Shown here piece by piece: positions 42,919 to 52,182 of a DNA stretch of 64,000 nt; positions within the stretch are counted from its first letter, which is position 1; each line of letters begins with the position of its first letter. Made by a program: the position numbers and the translations under genes. Source of the stretch: Mesonia maritima. Lineage in GTDB: Bacteria; Bacteroidota; Bacteroidia; Flavobacteriales; Flavobacteriaceae. The notes below the pieces were generated by a model. That model ran no database searches. It was not told the DNA's origin and saw nothing but the letters and a program-made list of their open reading frames with translations. The stretch lies in the NCBI RefSeq assembly GCF_042433895.1, contig NZ_JBHLUA010000003.1:62001-126000 (forward strand), read 5' to 3'.

Positions 42919-43374
42919 ATGAAAACAAAAGTGTTAATGGTTTGCTTAGGAAATATTTGCAGATCTCCTCTAGCCGAAGGTTTATTAAAATCGAAAGTAG
43001 ATCCTGACAAAGTTGAAGTAGATTCAGCAGCAACCTCAAATTATCATATTGGCGATCTACCTGATGAACGCTCTATTGCAACTGCAAAAAGACACGGGTT
43101 AGATATAACTTCGCAAAGAGGAAGACAATTTTCAGTTGAAGATTTCGATACCTTCGACTATATTTTTGTAATGGACAAATCGAATTATTCTGATATTTTA
43201 AGCTTAGCTCGAAATGAAAAAGATCGTGATAAAGTAAATTTAATTCTTAATAAAATTTACCCAGACGAAAATAAAGACGTTCCCGACCCTTATTACGGTG
43301 GCGAACATGGCTTCGAAAATGTTTACCAAATGCTAGACGAAGCCACAAATATTATTGCGCACGAAATCAAATAG
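42919..43374 (+). CDS. Low-molecular-weight protein-tyrosine-phosphatase
   Basis: A 151-residue LMW-PTP. The active-site loop C9-LGNICR15-SP is intact (VLMVCLGNICRSPLAEG), and the general-acid Asp is present in DVPDPYYGG near the C-terminus. The FVMDKSNYSDI segment is also usual. Such enzymes dephosphorylate tyrosine-phosphorylated proteins, commonly those controlling polysaccharide export, but no tyrosine kinase gene is in this window. It follows dnaA by two bases and so shares its transcript. Confidence 0.95.
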   Translation: MKTKVLMVCLGNICRSPLAEGLLKSKVDPDKVEVDSAATSNYHIGDLPDERSIATAKRHGLDITSQRGRQFSVEDFDTFDYIFVMDKSNYSDILSLARNEKDRDKVNLILNKIYPDENKDVPDPYYGGEHGFENVYQMLDEATNIIAHEIK

Positions 43375-43422
43375 TTATTACGCTATTTTCGTATATTTAA
43401 GCAAACCATAATCCTTAAAATC

Positions 43423-44793
43423 ATGAAAAGATTATTACTTTGCTTAATTTTCATTTGCTATGGGATAGCAAATGGACAAGAAGATCTGGACATTGAATTG
43501 TTTGCCTCGGGATTTACAAGTCCGTTAAACATTCAAAACGCTGGTGACACACGCCTTTTTATTGTAGAACAAGGGGGAACGATCCAAATTGTAGATACAA
43601 ATGGTAACACAAATTCTTCTCCTTTCTTAGACATTTCTTCTCAAATTTCAACGGGCGGAGAGCGCGGTTTACTGGGTTTAGCTTTTCATCCTGATTATCA
43701 AACCAACGGATTATTTTATGTGTATTACACCAATTCTTCTGGAGATTCTGTTTTATCTGAATTTTCAGTAGATAGCGGAAATCCAGATATAGCCGATGCG
43801 AATTCAGAAACAGTTATGTTAACTATAACTCAACCGTTTTCAAATCATAACGGCGGATGCATTGCATTTGGTCCAGACGGAATGCTTTATGTTGCGACAG
43901 GCGATGGTGGCAGCGGTGGAGATCCAAATGACAACGCCCAAAATTTAACTACGCTCTTGGGTAAATTATTACGCTTAGATGTTGACATTCCAGCGCCGTA
44001 TATTCCTTCAGATAATCCATTTGTAAATGATAATAATGCTGAAGATGAAATTTATGCTTATGGGTTAAGAAATCCTTGGAAGTTTTCATTTGATGCTGAG
44101 AACGGTGAACTTTGGATCGCAGACGTTGGGCAAAATGAATTTGAAGAAATAAACAAAGTTAGCAATGCGGAAGCTGCTAATTTCGGTTGGCGTTGTTATG
44201 AAGCTTCAACGGTTTTCGACACATCGGGTAATTGTCCTTCTCAAAATGAAATTACCTTTCCCTTCGCTGAATATTCACACACTAATTCAGGAGCAAATAA
44301 ATGTTCAATCACCGGTGGCTATGTTTATCGCGGAACAGAATTTTCTAACCTTATCGGTAAATATATTTTCGCCGATTTTTGTAGTGATGAAATTGCTACC
44401 GTAGATGCCAATGGTAATATTTCCTATTTCGGTCCGTTTTCGGGAAATAGTTTTGCTTCTTTTGGTCAAGACATAAACGGAAATCTATATGTTGCTGGAA
44501 TTGGAAGTGGAGATATTTACAAAGTAGTCGATCAGAATTTAAGTGTTAATTCTTCAGAAAAAATTAAAATTTCTGTATATCCAAATCCTACAAACGGGCA
44601 ATTGTCTTTAAAAAGCAATGAATTAATTCAAAAAGTGGAATTATTTTCTATGCTCGGTCAAAAAATAAGTGAGATTCCTGTGCATAAAAAAGAAACTATA
44701 ATTTCAGTAAATAATTTGTCAGCCGGAAATTATTTCCTTAAAATTACAGGAGCTCAACAGCAACAATACACGAAACAATTTATTATAAATTAA
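43423..44793 (+). CDS. Secreted PQQ-type glucose/sorbosone dehydrogenase-like protein with T9SS sorting domain
   Basis: The 456 residues begin with a signal peptide (MKRLLLCLIFICYGIANG, then Q). The body is a six-bladed propeller of the soluble quinoprotein sugar-dehydrogenase (GSDH) type: NAGDTRLFIVEQGGTIQIVD, GGERGLLGLAFHPDYQTNGLFYVYYTN, FSNHNGGCIAFGPDGMLYVATGDGGSGGDPNDNAQNLTTLLGKLLRLDV, YAYGLRNPWKFSFDAENGELWIADVGQNEFEEIN. The catalytic His lies in SNHNGG. The last 75 residues (ISVYPNPTNGQLSLKS...GNYFLKITG...KQFIIN) are a T9SS type A sorting signal. Sugar oxidation with PQQ is inferred from family. RsmI-like gene follows after one base. Confidence 0.88.
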   Translation: MKRLLLCLIFICYGIANGQEDLDIELFASGFTSPLNIQNAGDTRLFIVEQGGTIQIVDTNGNTNSSPFLDISSQISTGGERGLLGLAFHPDYQTNGLFYVYYTNSSGDSVLSEFSVDSGNPDIADANSETVMLTITQPFSNHNGGCIAFGPDGMLYVATGDGGSGGDPNDNAQNLTTLLGKLLRLDVDIPAPYIPSDNPFVNDNNAEDEIYAYGLRNPWKFSFDAENGELWIADVGQNEFEEINKVSNAEAANFGWRCYEASTVFDTSGNCPSQNEITFPFAEYSHTNSGANKCSITGGYVYRGTEFSNLIGKYIFADFCSDEIATVDANGNISYFGPFSGNSFASFGQDINGNLYVAGIGSGDIYKVVDQNLSVNSSEKIKISVYPNPTNGQLSLKSNELIQKVELFSMLGQKISEIPVHKKETIISVNNLSAGNYFLKITGAQQQQYTKQFIIN

Positions 44794-44794
44794 T

Positions 44795-45532
44795 ATGGCA
44801 GAAAATCTTCAAGCAAATTTTCAACCGGGGAAACTTTATTTAATACCAACTACCTTAGGAGAACAACCGCCACTGGAAACTTTACCGCTCTCGGTTAGAA
44901 AAAAGATTGAAGAAATCGATTATTATATTGCTGAAAATGAAAAGACCGCACGACGATTTATAAAAAAAATTGTTCCGAATAAATCACAACCTTCTCTTCA
45001 TTTTCAGCTCTTAAATAAATTTACTGAAGAAAGTGAATTACCTTCCTTTTTAGATCCCTGTTCAGAAGGAATAAATGTAGGCGTTTTAAGTGAAGCCGGT
45101 TGCCCTGGAATTGCAGATCCTGGCGCAGATATTGTTCGTTTAGCGCATGAAAAAAATATTCAAGTGGTTCCGTTAGTTGGACCTTCTTCTATTTTCTTGA
45201 CAATGATGAGTAGCGGGTTAAACGGTCAAAATTTTGCATTTCATGGATATTTACCTATTGATAAATCTGAACGAAAACAGCATCTCAAAAAATTGGAACG
45301 CTTATCGTTGGAATTAAATCAAGCGCAAATTTTTATTGAAACTCCTTACCGAAACGATAAATTCTTCCAAGATTTATTGCAACATTTAACACCTACTACA
45401 AAAATCTGCATTGGTTGTGAAGTAACTTTAGCCACGGAATATATTAAAACTAAAACCGTAGCCGAATGGAAAAAAACCAAACTCGATCTTCATAAAAGAC
45501 CGGCGATTTTTATTATTCAAAAAGAAATTTAA
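44795..45532 (+). CDS. RsmI-like SAM-dependent methyltransferase (tetrapyrrole methylase fold)
   Basis: The 245 residues match the RsmI/SAM-dependent tetrapyrrole-methylase fold: GKLYLIPTTLGEQPPLETLPLSVRKKIEEIDYYIAENEKTARRFIKK, then NVGVLSEAGCPGIADPGADIVRLAHEKNIQVVPLVGPSSIFLTMMSSGLNGQNFAFHGYLP, and IFIETPYRNDKFFQDLL. RsmI methylates the ribose of C1402 in 16S rRNA. This protein is shorter than classical RsmI and belongs to a variant found in Bacteroidota; the rRNA target is therefore inferred. It lies one base after the sugar dehydrogenase gene. Confidence 0.8.
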   Translation: MAENLQANFQPGKLYLIPTTLGEQPPLETLPLSVRKKIEEIDYYIAENEKTARRFIKKIVPNKSQPSLHFQLLNKFTEESELPSFLDPCSEGINVGVLSEAGCPGIADPGADIVRLAHEKNIQVVPLVGPSSIFLTMMSSGLNGQNFAFHGYLPIDKSERKQHLKKLERLSLELNQAQIFIETPYRNDKFFQDLLQHLTPTTKICIGCEVTLATEYIKTKTVAEWKKTKLDLHKRPAIFIIQKEI

Positions 45533-45588
45533 TCAACTATATCAGATTAAACCCACGGCTATTTTACCAAACAAGTATTTAAAATTTC

Positions 45589-45622
45589 GAGAAAAGTCTC
45601 TAGGTATTAAAACCTTTGACGT
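45589..45622 (+). repeat. Dispersed hairpin repeat copy B, degraded
   Basis: A partly matching copy of the 40831 element: stem GAGA/TCTC around AAAG, then a tail resembling copy A (14 of 22 aligned bases equal, ending CCTTTGACG). The stem change G:C to A:T is compensated. It lies in the 96-base gap between the RsmI-like gene and the convergent muralytic gene. Confidence 0.5.
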
Positions 45623-45628
45623 AGCCAA

Positions 45629-46291
45629 TTATAGTGCGGCAATACGCTTGAAGTTATTTTTAATTTTGGCTTTTGCTTTTCTATTTGGAGCTACAAAAGA
45701 AGTATCGTATCCTTTAAATTTATTTAAATAATAACGAATACTTGTGCCAAAAGCATCAGAAAAACCTTGCACTCCACCACTTCGCAAATATTTTTTCACA
45801 CTTCCAGGGCCGGCTAAATGAGCTGCTGCCAAAATTCCTGATTCGGTAATTTCAACACCATTCATTTTTTTACCCACATAATTTTTAATTTCCCTTCTTA
45901 AAATCCATTTATTTCGTGAAGCATTTGCGTAAAACGCAGCTTCTTGCAATTCTGGATTAGAAAGAAATTCTTGTGTGTTGTAAATACCGATGAGTTCTAA
46001 GGTTCCTTTACCGAACTGGTATTTACCAAGGTAGCCAAATTGATTAATGATTTTATAGTTTCCTCTGGATTCTTTAAAACCAACCGCTTCTTTAAACCCT
46101 AAATAACTTTTTTTCAGAACAGGATAAACGACGTTTTCCTCTCCTTCTTCGTCTAAAGCCACCGTATAAACTTCGGCTTCATGTTGGGTTGAGACACTTG
46201 CGGTGATTGCCTCTTTTTTACTTGAGAAACTTAAAAAAAACAATGCTCCGATAGCCGGCAACACTGAAATTTTTGCAATTTTCTTTTTCAA
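45629..46291 (-). CDS. Secreted lysozyme-like/transglycosylase-type protein
   Basis: A 220-residue exported protein; the N-terminus (KKKIAKISVLPAIGALFFLSFSS) is a signal-peptide-like segment. The core GFKEAVGFKESRGNYKIINQFGYLGKYQFGKGTLELIG (E74 in FKESRG) and the later ESGILAAAHLAGPGSVKKYLRSGG resemble lytic transglycosylase and lysozyme folds: a catalytic Glu before a GYLGKYQF strand and the A-H-L-x-G helix. It probably cleaves peptidoglycan glycan strands; this is inferred from motif pattern. Basic C-terminal tail (NRKAKAKIKNNFK). A good promoter lies 68 bases upstream. Confidence 0.78.
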   Translation of the reverse strand: MKKKIAKISVLPAIGALFFLSFSSKKEAITASVSTQHEAEVYTVALDEEGEENVVYPVLKKSYLGFKEAVGFKESRGNYKIINQFGYLGKYQFGKGTLELIGIYNTQEFLSNPELQEAAFYANASRNKWILRREIKNYVGKKMNGVEITESGILAAAHLAGPGSVKKYLRSGGVQGFSDAFGTSIRYYLNKFKGYDTSFVAPNRKAKAKIKNNFKRIAAL

Positions 46292-46358
46292 ATCAAAATA
46301 TTTCTAAAGGACTTATATACGCTATAAACATACAATAACTGCCTTTAATTTTGCCGCG

Positions 46359-46387
46359 CAAATATACATGATTTTTTAGAACTACAA
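46359..46387 (-). promoter_or_regulatory. Promoter of the muralytic gene (TTG-N18-TATATTTG)
   Basis: On the minus strand a TTTTG ends at 46385, followed after 18 bases by TATATTTG (46366-46359). This is a full -33/-7 consensus match. The implied 5' leader is about 60 bases. Confidence 0.7.
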
Positions 46388-46584
46388 AACTATATTGTTA
46401 ATCTAATTTAAAACCATAATCATTTGTATTTCAGATAAAAACACTTTCAACTCAATAAAAGTCGACTATAATAGGGATTATGAAAATTATATACACTTCT
46501 AACTTCTTCTTTTTATTAGGAAAAATTTATGATTTAAAGAAGACTTTTTGCATAATGAATAAAAAAGTATCTTTACCCGAAAAA

Positions 46585-48957
46585 ATGGTAAAATCATTTT
46601 ATCTCTTTTTTTGTTGTGTACTTTTTTTTATGATGGGTTTTGCACAGGAAACTGTAAAATTAAGTGGAAAACTAACCGACCTTGAAACAAACGAACCAAT
46701 TTTTGCAGCAAACATTTTATTAGAAAATACCAACAAAGGAACGTTTACCGATGAAAATGGTTATTTTGAAATAAAACTTTCACCCGATTCTTACAAGCTG
46801 GTAGTTTCTTTACTCGGCTATCAACAAATTACTAAGGAAATAAATTTAAAAGCCGATAAATATCTTGAAATTTCATTAAAACAAGGTTCTGAAAGTTTAG
46901 GTGAAGTCATTATAAAACAATCTAAAAAAGAACTGAATTTACGTTCGCCACAAATGAGTGTAAATACGTTAAATGCTTCAGATATAAAAAAAATACCGAC
47001 TGTTTTAGGTGAAAGCGACGTAATTAAATCTTTATTGCTTTTACCAGGCGTAAGTAATAGTGGTGAAGGTTCTTCGGGTTTTAATGTTCGTGGTGGCGCG
47101 GCAGATCAAAATTTGGTTTTGCTTGATGAAACTACTTTATTTAGCGATTCTCATTTATTTGGTTTCTTTTCGGTTTTTAATCCGGAAGCTGTTCAATCGC
47201 TAGATCTTTACAAAGGTGGAATTCCAGCAAAATACGGTGGTCGAGCTTCTTCGGTATTAACAATTCAGCAAAAAAAAGGAAATAAAAAAGAATTTAAAGC
47301 CAGCGGCGGAATTGGCGTTGTAAGTAGCAGATTGGTATTAGAAGGACCTATTCAGAAAAATAAAAGTTCCTTTTTAGTTGCCGGAAGAAGTTCTTACGCG
47401 CATCTTTTTTTAAAATTAATAGACAATCCTAATTCCGCTTATTTCTACGATTTAAATACAAAATTCGATTTTCTTATCAATGAAAATAATTCGCTTACAT
47501 TTTCGGGTTATTTTGGTCGGGATGTGTTTAATATTAATGAAAGTTTTAAAAATACCTATGGAAATACTTCGACTACATTACAATGGAACCATCAATTTTC
47601 TGAAGCTATAAATTCGAATCTTTATGCTAGCTTTTCTGATTATTATTTCGGTTTAACCATCGATTTTATTGGTTTTAATTGGGAAAGTGGTATTCGAAAT
47701 TATGCGTTAAAATATGATTTTAACCATTATTTATCTGAAAATATTCAGCTTAATTATGGATTAAACGCTTCTTATTATCAATTTAATCCCGGTTATATTG
47801 ATCCCTCGCGTGAAGATTCTGGAATAATTGAAAAACAACTTACTAAAAAATATGCGTGGGAAAATTCATTTTACGTTGATGCTGAACAGCAACTTTCAGA
47901 AAAATTAAATGTTTCTTACGGATTTCGTCTGAATTCATTTTACAGATTAGGACAAGAAAAGGTGAATATTTATGAAAACGATCAACCTTTATTATTTAAC
48001 GAGAATCTAAAAATTTACGAAAAAGCGCCAATAATTGATACCTTAGAAATCTCTAAAGGAAAAATTACCAATACATTTTTTAATCTAGAGCCAAGAATTT
48101 CAGCTTCTTATCAATTAAACGAGAGCAGTTCTGTAAAAGCAAGTTACCAACGCATAAATCAATATTTGCATTTAATTTCGAATACCGACGCTCCTACTCC
48201 ACTTGATGTTTGGGCACCAAGCGGACGTTATATTGAACCACAAAAAGCCGATCAGTTTGCAGTAGGTTATTTTAAAAAATTTGCTGATAATACATTTAGT
48301 TTAGAAACCGAAGCCTATTATAAAAATATTAAAAACCGATTAGATTATATTAACGGCGCAGATTTAATTGCGAACGATGCAATTGAACAGGTGATTTTAC
48401 CCGGTGAATCACGCGCTTATGGTTTGGAAATTTTATTCCGGAAAAATACGGGGAAATTAACCGGCTGGATTGCATATACACTTTCTAAAAGTCAACAAAA
48501 AACCGAAGGCAGAACACCTGAAGAAATCGGAATTAATAACGAAGAATGGTATAATACCGGTTGGGATAAACCACACGATATATCGCTTACTGCAAGTTAT
48601 GAATGGAGCAAAAAATGGCAATTTGGTGCAAATTTTGTTTATCAAACCGGAAGACCAACAACTTATCCTAATGGAAAATATAGCTATAATGATATAACCG
48701 TTCCTAGTTTTTCGAGCCGAAACAGCAATCGACTCCCAGATTTTCATCACCTGGATATTTCTGCAACGTATGTACCTTCAAAAAATATCGGTAGAGATTG
48801 GAAAACCGAATGGGTTTTCAGTATTTACAACCTTTACAATCGAAGAAATGCAGCGTCAATTAGTTTTTCTGAAAATGATGACACCATGAGAACTGAAGCT
48901 ACACGACTTTCAATTTTCGGTATCATTCCCGCGGTTACTTTCAATTTTAAATTTTAA
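46585..48957 (+). CDS. TonB-dependent receptor with carboxypeptidase-regulatory-like domain
   Basis: From the ATG at 46585 the protein has 790 residues: signal peptide (VKSFYLFFCCVLFFMMGFA, then Q), an N-terminal CarboxypepD_reg-like domain (VKLSGKLTDLETNEPIFAANILLENTNKGTFTDENGYFEIKL), a plug domain (TVLGESDVIKSLLLLPGVSNSGEGSSGFNVRGGAADQNLVLLDE), and a 22-strand-type barrel ending in VTFNFKF. It imports an unknown ligand across the outer membrane using TonB energy. Paired with the DUF4249 lipoprotein three bases downstream. Earlier in-frame Met codons at 46480 and 46555 are possible but less consistent with a signal peptide. Confidence 0.92.
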   Translation: MVKSFYLFFCCVLFFMMGFAQETVKLSGKLTDLETNEPIFAANILLENTNKGTFTDENGYFEIKLSPDSYKLVVSLLGYQQITKEINLKADKYLEISLKQGSESLGEVIIKQSKKELNLRSPQMSVNTLNASDIKKIPTVLGESDVIKSLLLLPGVSNSGEGSSGFNVRGGAADQNLVLLDETTLFSDSHLFGFFSVFNPEAVQSLDLYKGGIPAKYGGRASSVLTIQQKKGNKKEFKASGGIGVVSSRLVLEGPIQKNKSSFLVAGRSSYAHLFLKLIDNPNSAYFYDLNTKFDFLINENNSLTFSGYFGRDVFNINESFKNTYGNTSTTLQWNHQFSEAINSNLYASFSDYYFGLTIDFIGFNWESGIRNYALKYDFNHYLSENIQLNYGLNASYYQFNPGYIDPSREDSGIIEKQLTKKYAWENSFYVDAEQQLSEKLNVSYGFRLNSFYRLGQEKVNIYENDQPLLFNENLKIYEKAPIIDTLEISKGKITNTFFNLEPRISASYQLNESSSVKASYQRINQYLHLISNTDAPTPLDVWAPSGRYIEPQKADQFAVGYFKKFADNTFSLETEAYYKNIKNRLDYINGADLIANDAIEQVILPGESRAYGLEILFRKNTGKLTGWIAYTLSKSQQKTEGRTPEEIGINNEEWYNTGWDKPHDISLTASYEWSKKWQFGANFVYQTGRPTTYPNGKYSYNDITVPSFSSRNSNRLPDFHHLDISATYVPSKNIGRDWKTEWVFSIYNLYNRRNAASISFSENDDTMRTEATRLSIFGIIPAVTFNFKF

Positions 48958-48960
48958 GTT

Positions 48961-49773
48961 ATGAAAAAATATTTTTATCTCATACTCCCGATTTTTGTTT
49001 GCTTTGCCTGTGAAGATGTAATTTCTGTTGATTTAGATGAAGGCGAATCAAAATTAGTTATCGAAGCGACAGCCTTGCAATATGAAAATACTGAACAATC
49101 ACAATTACTTGTAAAATTGTCGGAAACTATTCCTTTTTATAGTAATGAAATGGCTCCGGTTTCTAATGCTGAAGTAAAAGTTACCATTAATCATGAAACC
49201 CTAACTTTAATTGAAACGTTTGAAGGAAGTGGCGAATATAGAGAGATCATACCCATGATTAAAAATCAAGATTATGAGCTTAGCGTTATTTCAAATAATG
49301 AAGAATACCGCGGAGTTACCCAACTACAAACTACTGTTCCTTTTGATTATGTAGAACAAGCAAAAGGGAAAAGTTTCGATCCCGATCTTATTAGCATAGA
49401 AGCTTATTTTACCGATCCTGCCGAAGAAGAAAATTATTATTATTTTGAATTTTATTCAGAAAGAAACGGAAGAGTCTTAGACAATACAGACGATGAACTT
49501 TTCAATGGAAATCAAGTTTCCACTTATTATGCCGATGAATTTGAACCTGGAGACCACGTTGGTATCATTATCCAAGGAATTAGCAAACGCTTTAATAATT
49601 ATATTTCAATTTTACTGGAACAATCCAGTAACGGTGGCGGAAACCCATTTAGCACGCCGCCGGCCACAATTCGTGGAAATATACAAAATATTACTAATCC
49701 TGATAATTTTCCGTTAGGCTATTTTAGGATTTCTCAAACCTATTCTATAGATTACGAAATTCAACCTGAATAA
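48961..49773 (+). CDS. DUF4249 family lipoprotein
   Basis: A 270-residue lipoprotein: MKKYFYLILPIFVCFAC, the Cys at 17 in a lipobox, then EDVISVDLDEGESKLVIEATALQYENTEQSQLLVKLSETIPFYSNEMAPVSNAEVKVTI, the DUF4249 start. Beta-rich, extracytoplasmic. DUF4249 proteins regularly accompany TonB receptors in Bacteroidota, as here (three bases apart), and may be the surface-exposed partner, by analogy with SusD-like pairs; that is inference. The last residues (SIDYEIQPE) are six bases before murQ. Confidence 0.92.
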   Translation: MKKYFYLILPIFVCFACEDVISVDLDEGESKLVIEATALQYENTEQSQLLVKLSETIPFYSNEMAPVSNAEVKVTINHETLTLIETFEGSGEYREIIPMIKNQDYELSVISNNEEYRGVTQLQTTVPFDYVEQAKGKSFDPDLISIEAYFTDPAEEENYYYFEFYSERNGRVLDNTDDELFNGNQVSTYYADEFEPGDHVGIIIQGISKRFNNYISILLEQSSNGGGNPFSTPPATIRGNIQNITNPDNFPLGYFRISQTYSIDYEIQPE

Positions 49774-49779
49774 AAAACA

Positions 49780-50607
49780 ATGACCGATTTCAAAAAAATT
49801 ACCGAGCAAGAATCGAATTATGATGATTTGGAAAAAATGTCGCTCCATACCATTCTTGCTTCCATTAATAAAGAAGATAAATTAGTTCCGCTGGCGGTTG
49901 AAAAAAGCATTCCGCAAATTGAAAAATTAGCAAGTGTTATTTCAGAAAAATTAAAAAACGGCGGAAGACTTTTTTACATTGGCGCAGGAACCAGCGGTAG
50001 ATTAGGAATTTTAGATGCAAGTGAATGTCCGCCAACCTTTGGCGTTTCAAAAGATTTGGTAATTGGTATAATTGCCGGCGGTGATAAAGCCATTAGAGAC
50101 GCAGTAGAATTTGCTGAAGATAGTAAAACCCAATGCTGGGAAGATTTAAAAAATCACCAAATTACAGATGAAGATATCGTAGTGGGAATTGCCGCATCAG
50201 GGACGACGCCATACGTAATTAGCGGCTTAGAAGCGTGTAAAAAAAATAATATAAAAACTGGTTGTATTACATGCAATCCCGAAAGCCCGTTAGCAAAAAC
50301 AGCAGATTTTCCTATTGAAGTAAATGTAGGGCCGGAATTTGTTACCGGAAGTTCACGGATGAAATGTGGTACCGCTCAGAAACAAGTTTTAAATATGATT
50401 TCTACTTCTGTGATGATTCAATTTGGAAGAGTGCAAGGAAATAGAATGGTAGATATGCAATTAAGCAATCAAAAGCTGGTAGAACGCGGCATAAAAATGA
50501 TAAAAAAAGCAACGAATATAAATGATAAAAAAGCTGAATTAGCGCTTCAAAAATATAAAAGTGTTCGTGCTGCGATAAATGCTATTAAAAATGAAAAGAA
50601 CAAATAA
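49780..50607 (+). CDS. murQ: N-acetylmuramic acid 6-phosphate etherase
   Basis: MurQ cleaves the lactyl ether of MurNAc-6-phosphate to give GlcNAc-6-phosphate, in peptidoglycan recycling. The 275 residues show TEQESNYDDLEKMSLHTILASINKEDKLVPLAVEKSIPQIE, the SIS motif FYIGAGTSGRLGILDASECPPTFGV with the catalytic Glu region (DAVEFAEDSKTQCWEDL), and VGIAASGTTPYVISGLEACKKNN and GPEFVTGSSRMKCGTAQKQVLNMIST. Slightly shorter than the usual 300. It is six bases after the DUF4249 gene; its own tail overlaps the DUF6095 gene. Confidence 0.94.
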   Translation: MTDFKKITEQESNYDDLEKMSLHTILASINKEDKLVPLAVEKSIPQIEKLASVISEKLKNGGRLFYIGAGTSGRLGILDASECPPTFGVSKDLVIGIIAGGDKAIRDAVEFAEDSKTQCWEDLKNHQITDEDIVVGIAASGTTPYVISGLEACKKNNIKTGCITCNPESPLAKTADFPIEVNVGPEFVTGSSRMKCGTAQKQVLNMISTSVMIQFGRVQGNRMVDMQLSNQKLVERGIKMIKKATNINDKKAELALQKYKSVRAAINAIKNEKNK

Positions 50608-50815
50608 ACAAGTTTTATATAAAGGATTACAATATTTAGCCGGCGCTTTGCCACTAATTCTTATTGGTCCATCGGTACTTTATAGCGCTTTTGGGAATAA
50701 AAACCATCCGTTGTTTTTAGCGGTTTTAATTTTAGGTATAGTTGCTTGTGCTGCCGCTATATTTTGTATGTTTAAAGGAATTAAAATTATTTTACGAGCT
50801 GTATTTGACGAATAA
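50591..50815 (+). CDS. DUF6095-like small membrane protein
   Basis: A 74-residue protein with two membrane segments: KRTNKQVLYKGLQYLAGALPLILIGPSVLYSAFGNKNHPLFLAVLILGIVACAAAIFCMFKGIKIILRAVFDE. I recall this family as DUF6095, found beside murQ in flavobacteria, with unknown function. The start at 50591 (MKRTNK) overlaps the murQ end by 17 bases; an earlier ATG at 50579 is possible. A bidirectional terminator follows at once. Confidence 0.75.
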   Translation: MKRTNKQVLYKGLQYLAGALPLILIGPSVLYSAFGNKNHPLFLAVLILGIVACAAAIFCMFKGIKIILRAVFDE

Positions 50816-50846
50816 AAAAATGCTCTGAGATTTCAGAGCGTTTTTT
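50815..50846. terminator. Bidirectional terminator between murQ-DUF6095 and the triple-domain lipoprotein gene
   Basis: Seven-base stem GCTCTGA/TCAGAGC around GATT (50822-50839), with A run before and T run after, placed between convergent genes. Confidence 0.9.
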
Positions 50847-50867
50847 GTATTGAATATTTTTCCTGAT

Positions 50868-52160
50868 TTAGAATCCTATATCGATACTAAATTCTCCTTC
50901 GGTAACAGAAACGCTATCGCCATTATCATTTTCAGCATCAAACTTAAATGTTCCTGTAACAACATCATTTTGAACTGAATTAATTACTATTTCACCACTT
51001 CCAGCAATGGATCTATAAACTATATCTGAACCATTATCATCTACAATGTAGGTTGCAGAATAATTATTTGGTGAATCTGTTATGGTATAAGTCCCTTCAC
51101 TAACATCAGCTGGAAAATTTAAACCAATACTTGAATTTAAATCATTATCGAACGTTACAATAACATTATTTCCTTGAAAAACTACCGGAAATAAACTTGC
51201 GGTAAAATCTTCTCCATCTATTTTTGCAGTCGCAAAATCTGTATCTTGCATTGTACTTACTGGAATATTTTCAAAAACACCTAAAGTCATTTCGATATCT
51301 CCCGTTTGTCCTGTAGCTTCTTCTAAAACACCACTAAAAACTCCGGTTACCGTATTATTTTCCATATTAATTTCAGAAATCGTAAATGTTCCTTCCGATG
51401 AACTATAAACCGGTCCGTTTTCGTTAGTAGAATCTGGATCATATAAAATTAATCCTTCTGCACCCGCTCCAGAACCTAAGGTAAAAGTTCCTACAGAAGC
51501 TTCAAAGATTTGAATTGTCATTTGGGCATTTCCATTAGTTGCCGCCATTTCCAATCCATCATTGCTTATGCTTGCTTGCGCATTATCTGAAGTGAATAAT
51601 TCGCCATCTAATTCAACTTCAAATGTTGCATTTGTAGGTGTAGGACCAACGTCTGAAGTTAACGGAATATTTGTAAATTGTCCGTTGGTAAGTTCTAATG
51701 TTTCAGTAACTTCTTCCTCGTTTTCACCATCAACAGTATGCGTTACAGTAAACGAAAACACTCCTGAAATATAACCTTGTTCTAAATTATATTCTGAAAC
51801 GGTTGCGGTTGCATCAGTATCATCTATATCAACTATATAAGGAATTTGTCCCATTTCAGCATAACTTCCCGAATTTCCATCTTGACCTAAATTAAAAGTA
51901 CCGGTTTCGCTTCCATTAAGTAGAAGTGAGACGGTAGTACCATTATTCTTAATTCCGGTAATCATGGTAACTCCGTTTTGAGTAGAGGCTTGCGCTTGAT
52001 CTGCTATAAAAGTTTCGCCATCTATATCGACTTGGAAATTAGATTCTAAAGCAGGGATATCATCTCCTATAAGACCTTCATACGGCTCATTATCACAACT
52101 TTGCAAACCAAAAACGGTAAGACAAACTAAAACTAAATTTAAAAGCAGGTTTTTTCTCAT
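50868..52160 (-). CDS. Lipoprotein with three tandem DUF6252-like domains
   Basis: The 430 residues begin MRKNLLLNLVLVCLTVFGLQSC, a lipobox with Cys22, followed by DNEPYEGLIGDDIPALESNFQVDIDGETFIADQAQAS. The same module appears three times, at roughly 40-170, 175-305 and 305-430: xVxIDGExFxAxxAQA, a stretch of beta-strands ending in GTFxLG or GTYTIT, and TVSEYNLEQGYISGVFSFTVTH or NGVFSGVL. Each module is about 130 residues. I believe these match DUF6252, whose role is unknown. It is probably surface or periplasm exposed. Monocistronic, with a TAAGTTTG box before the start. Confidence 0.75.
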   Translation of the reverse strand: MRKNLLLNLVLVCLTVFGLQSCDNEPYEGLIGDDIPALESNFQVDIDGETFIADQAQASTQNGVTMITGIKNNGTTVSLLLNGSETGTFNLGQDGNSGSYAEMGQIPYIVDIDDTDATATVSEYNLEQGYISGVFSFTVTHTVDGENEEEVTETLELTNGQFTNIPLTSDVGPTPTNATFEVELDGELFTSDNAQASISNDGLEMAATNGNAQMTIQIFEASVGTFTLGSGAGAEGLILYDPDSTNENGPVYSSSEGTFTISEINMENNTVTGVFSGVLEEATGQTGDIEMTLGVFENIPVSTMQDTDFATAKIDGEDFTASLFPVVFQGNNVIVTFDNDLNSSIGLNFPADVSEGTYTITDSPNNYSATYIVDDNGSDIVYRSIAGSGEIVINSVQNDVVTGTFKFDAENDNGDSVSVTEGEFSIDIGF

Positions 52161-52182
52161 AATTAAATATTTAATAGGTTCA

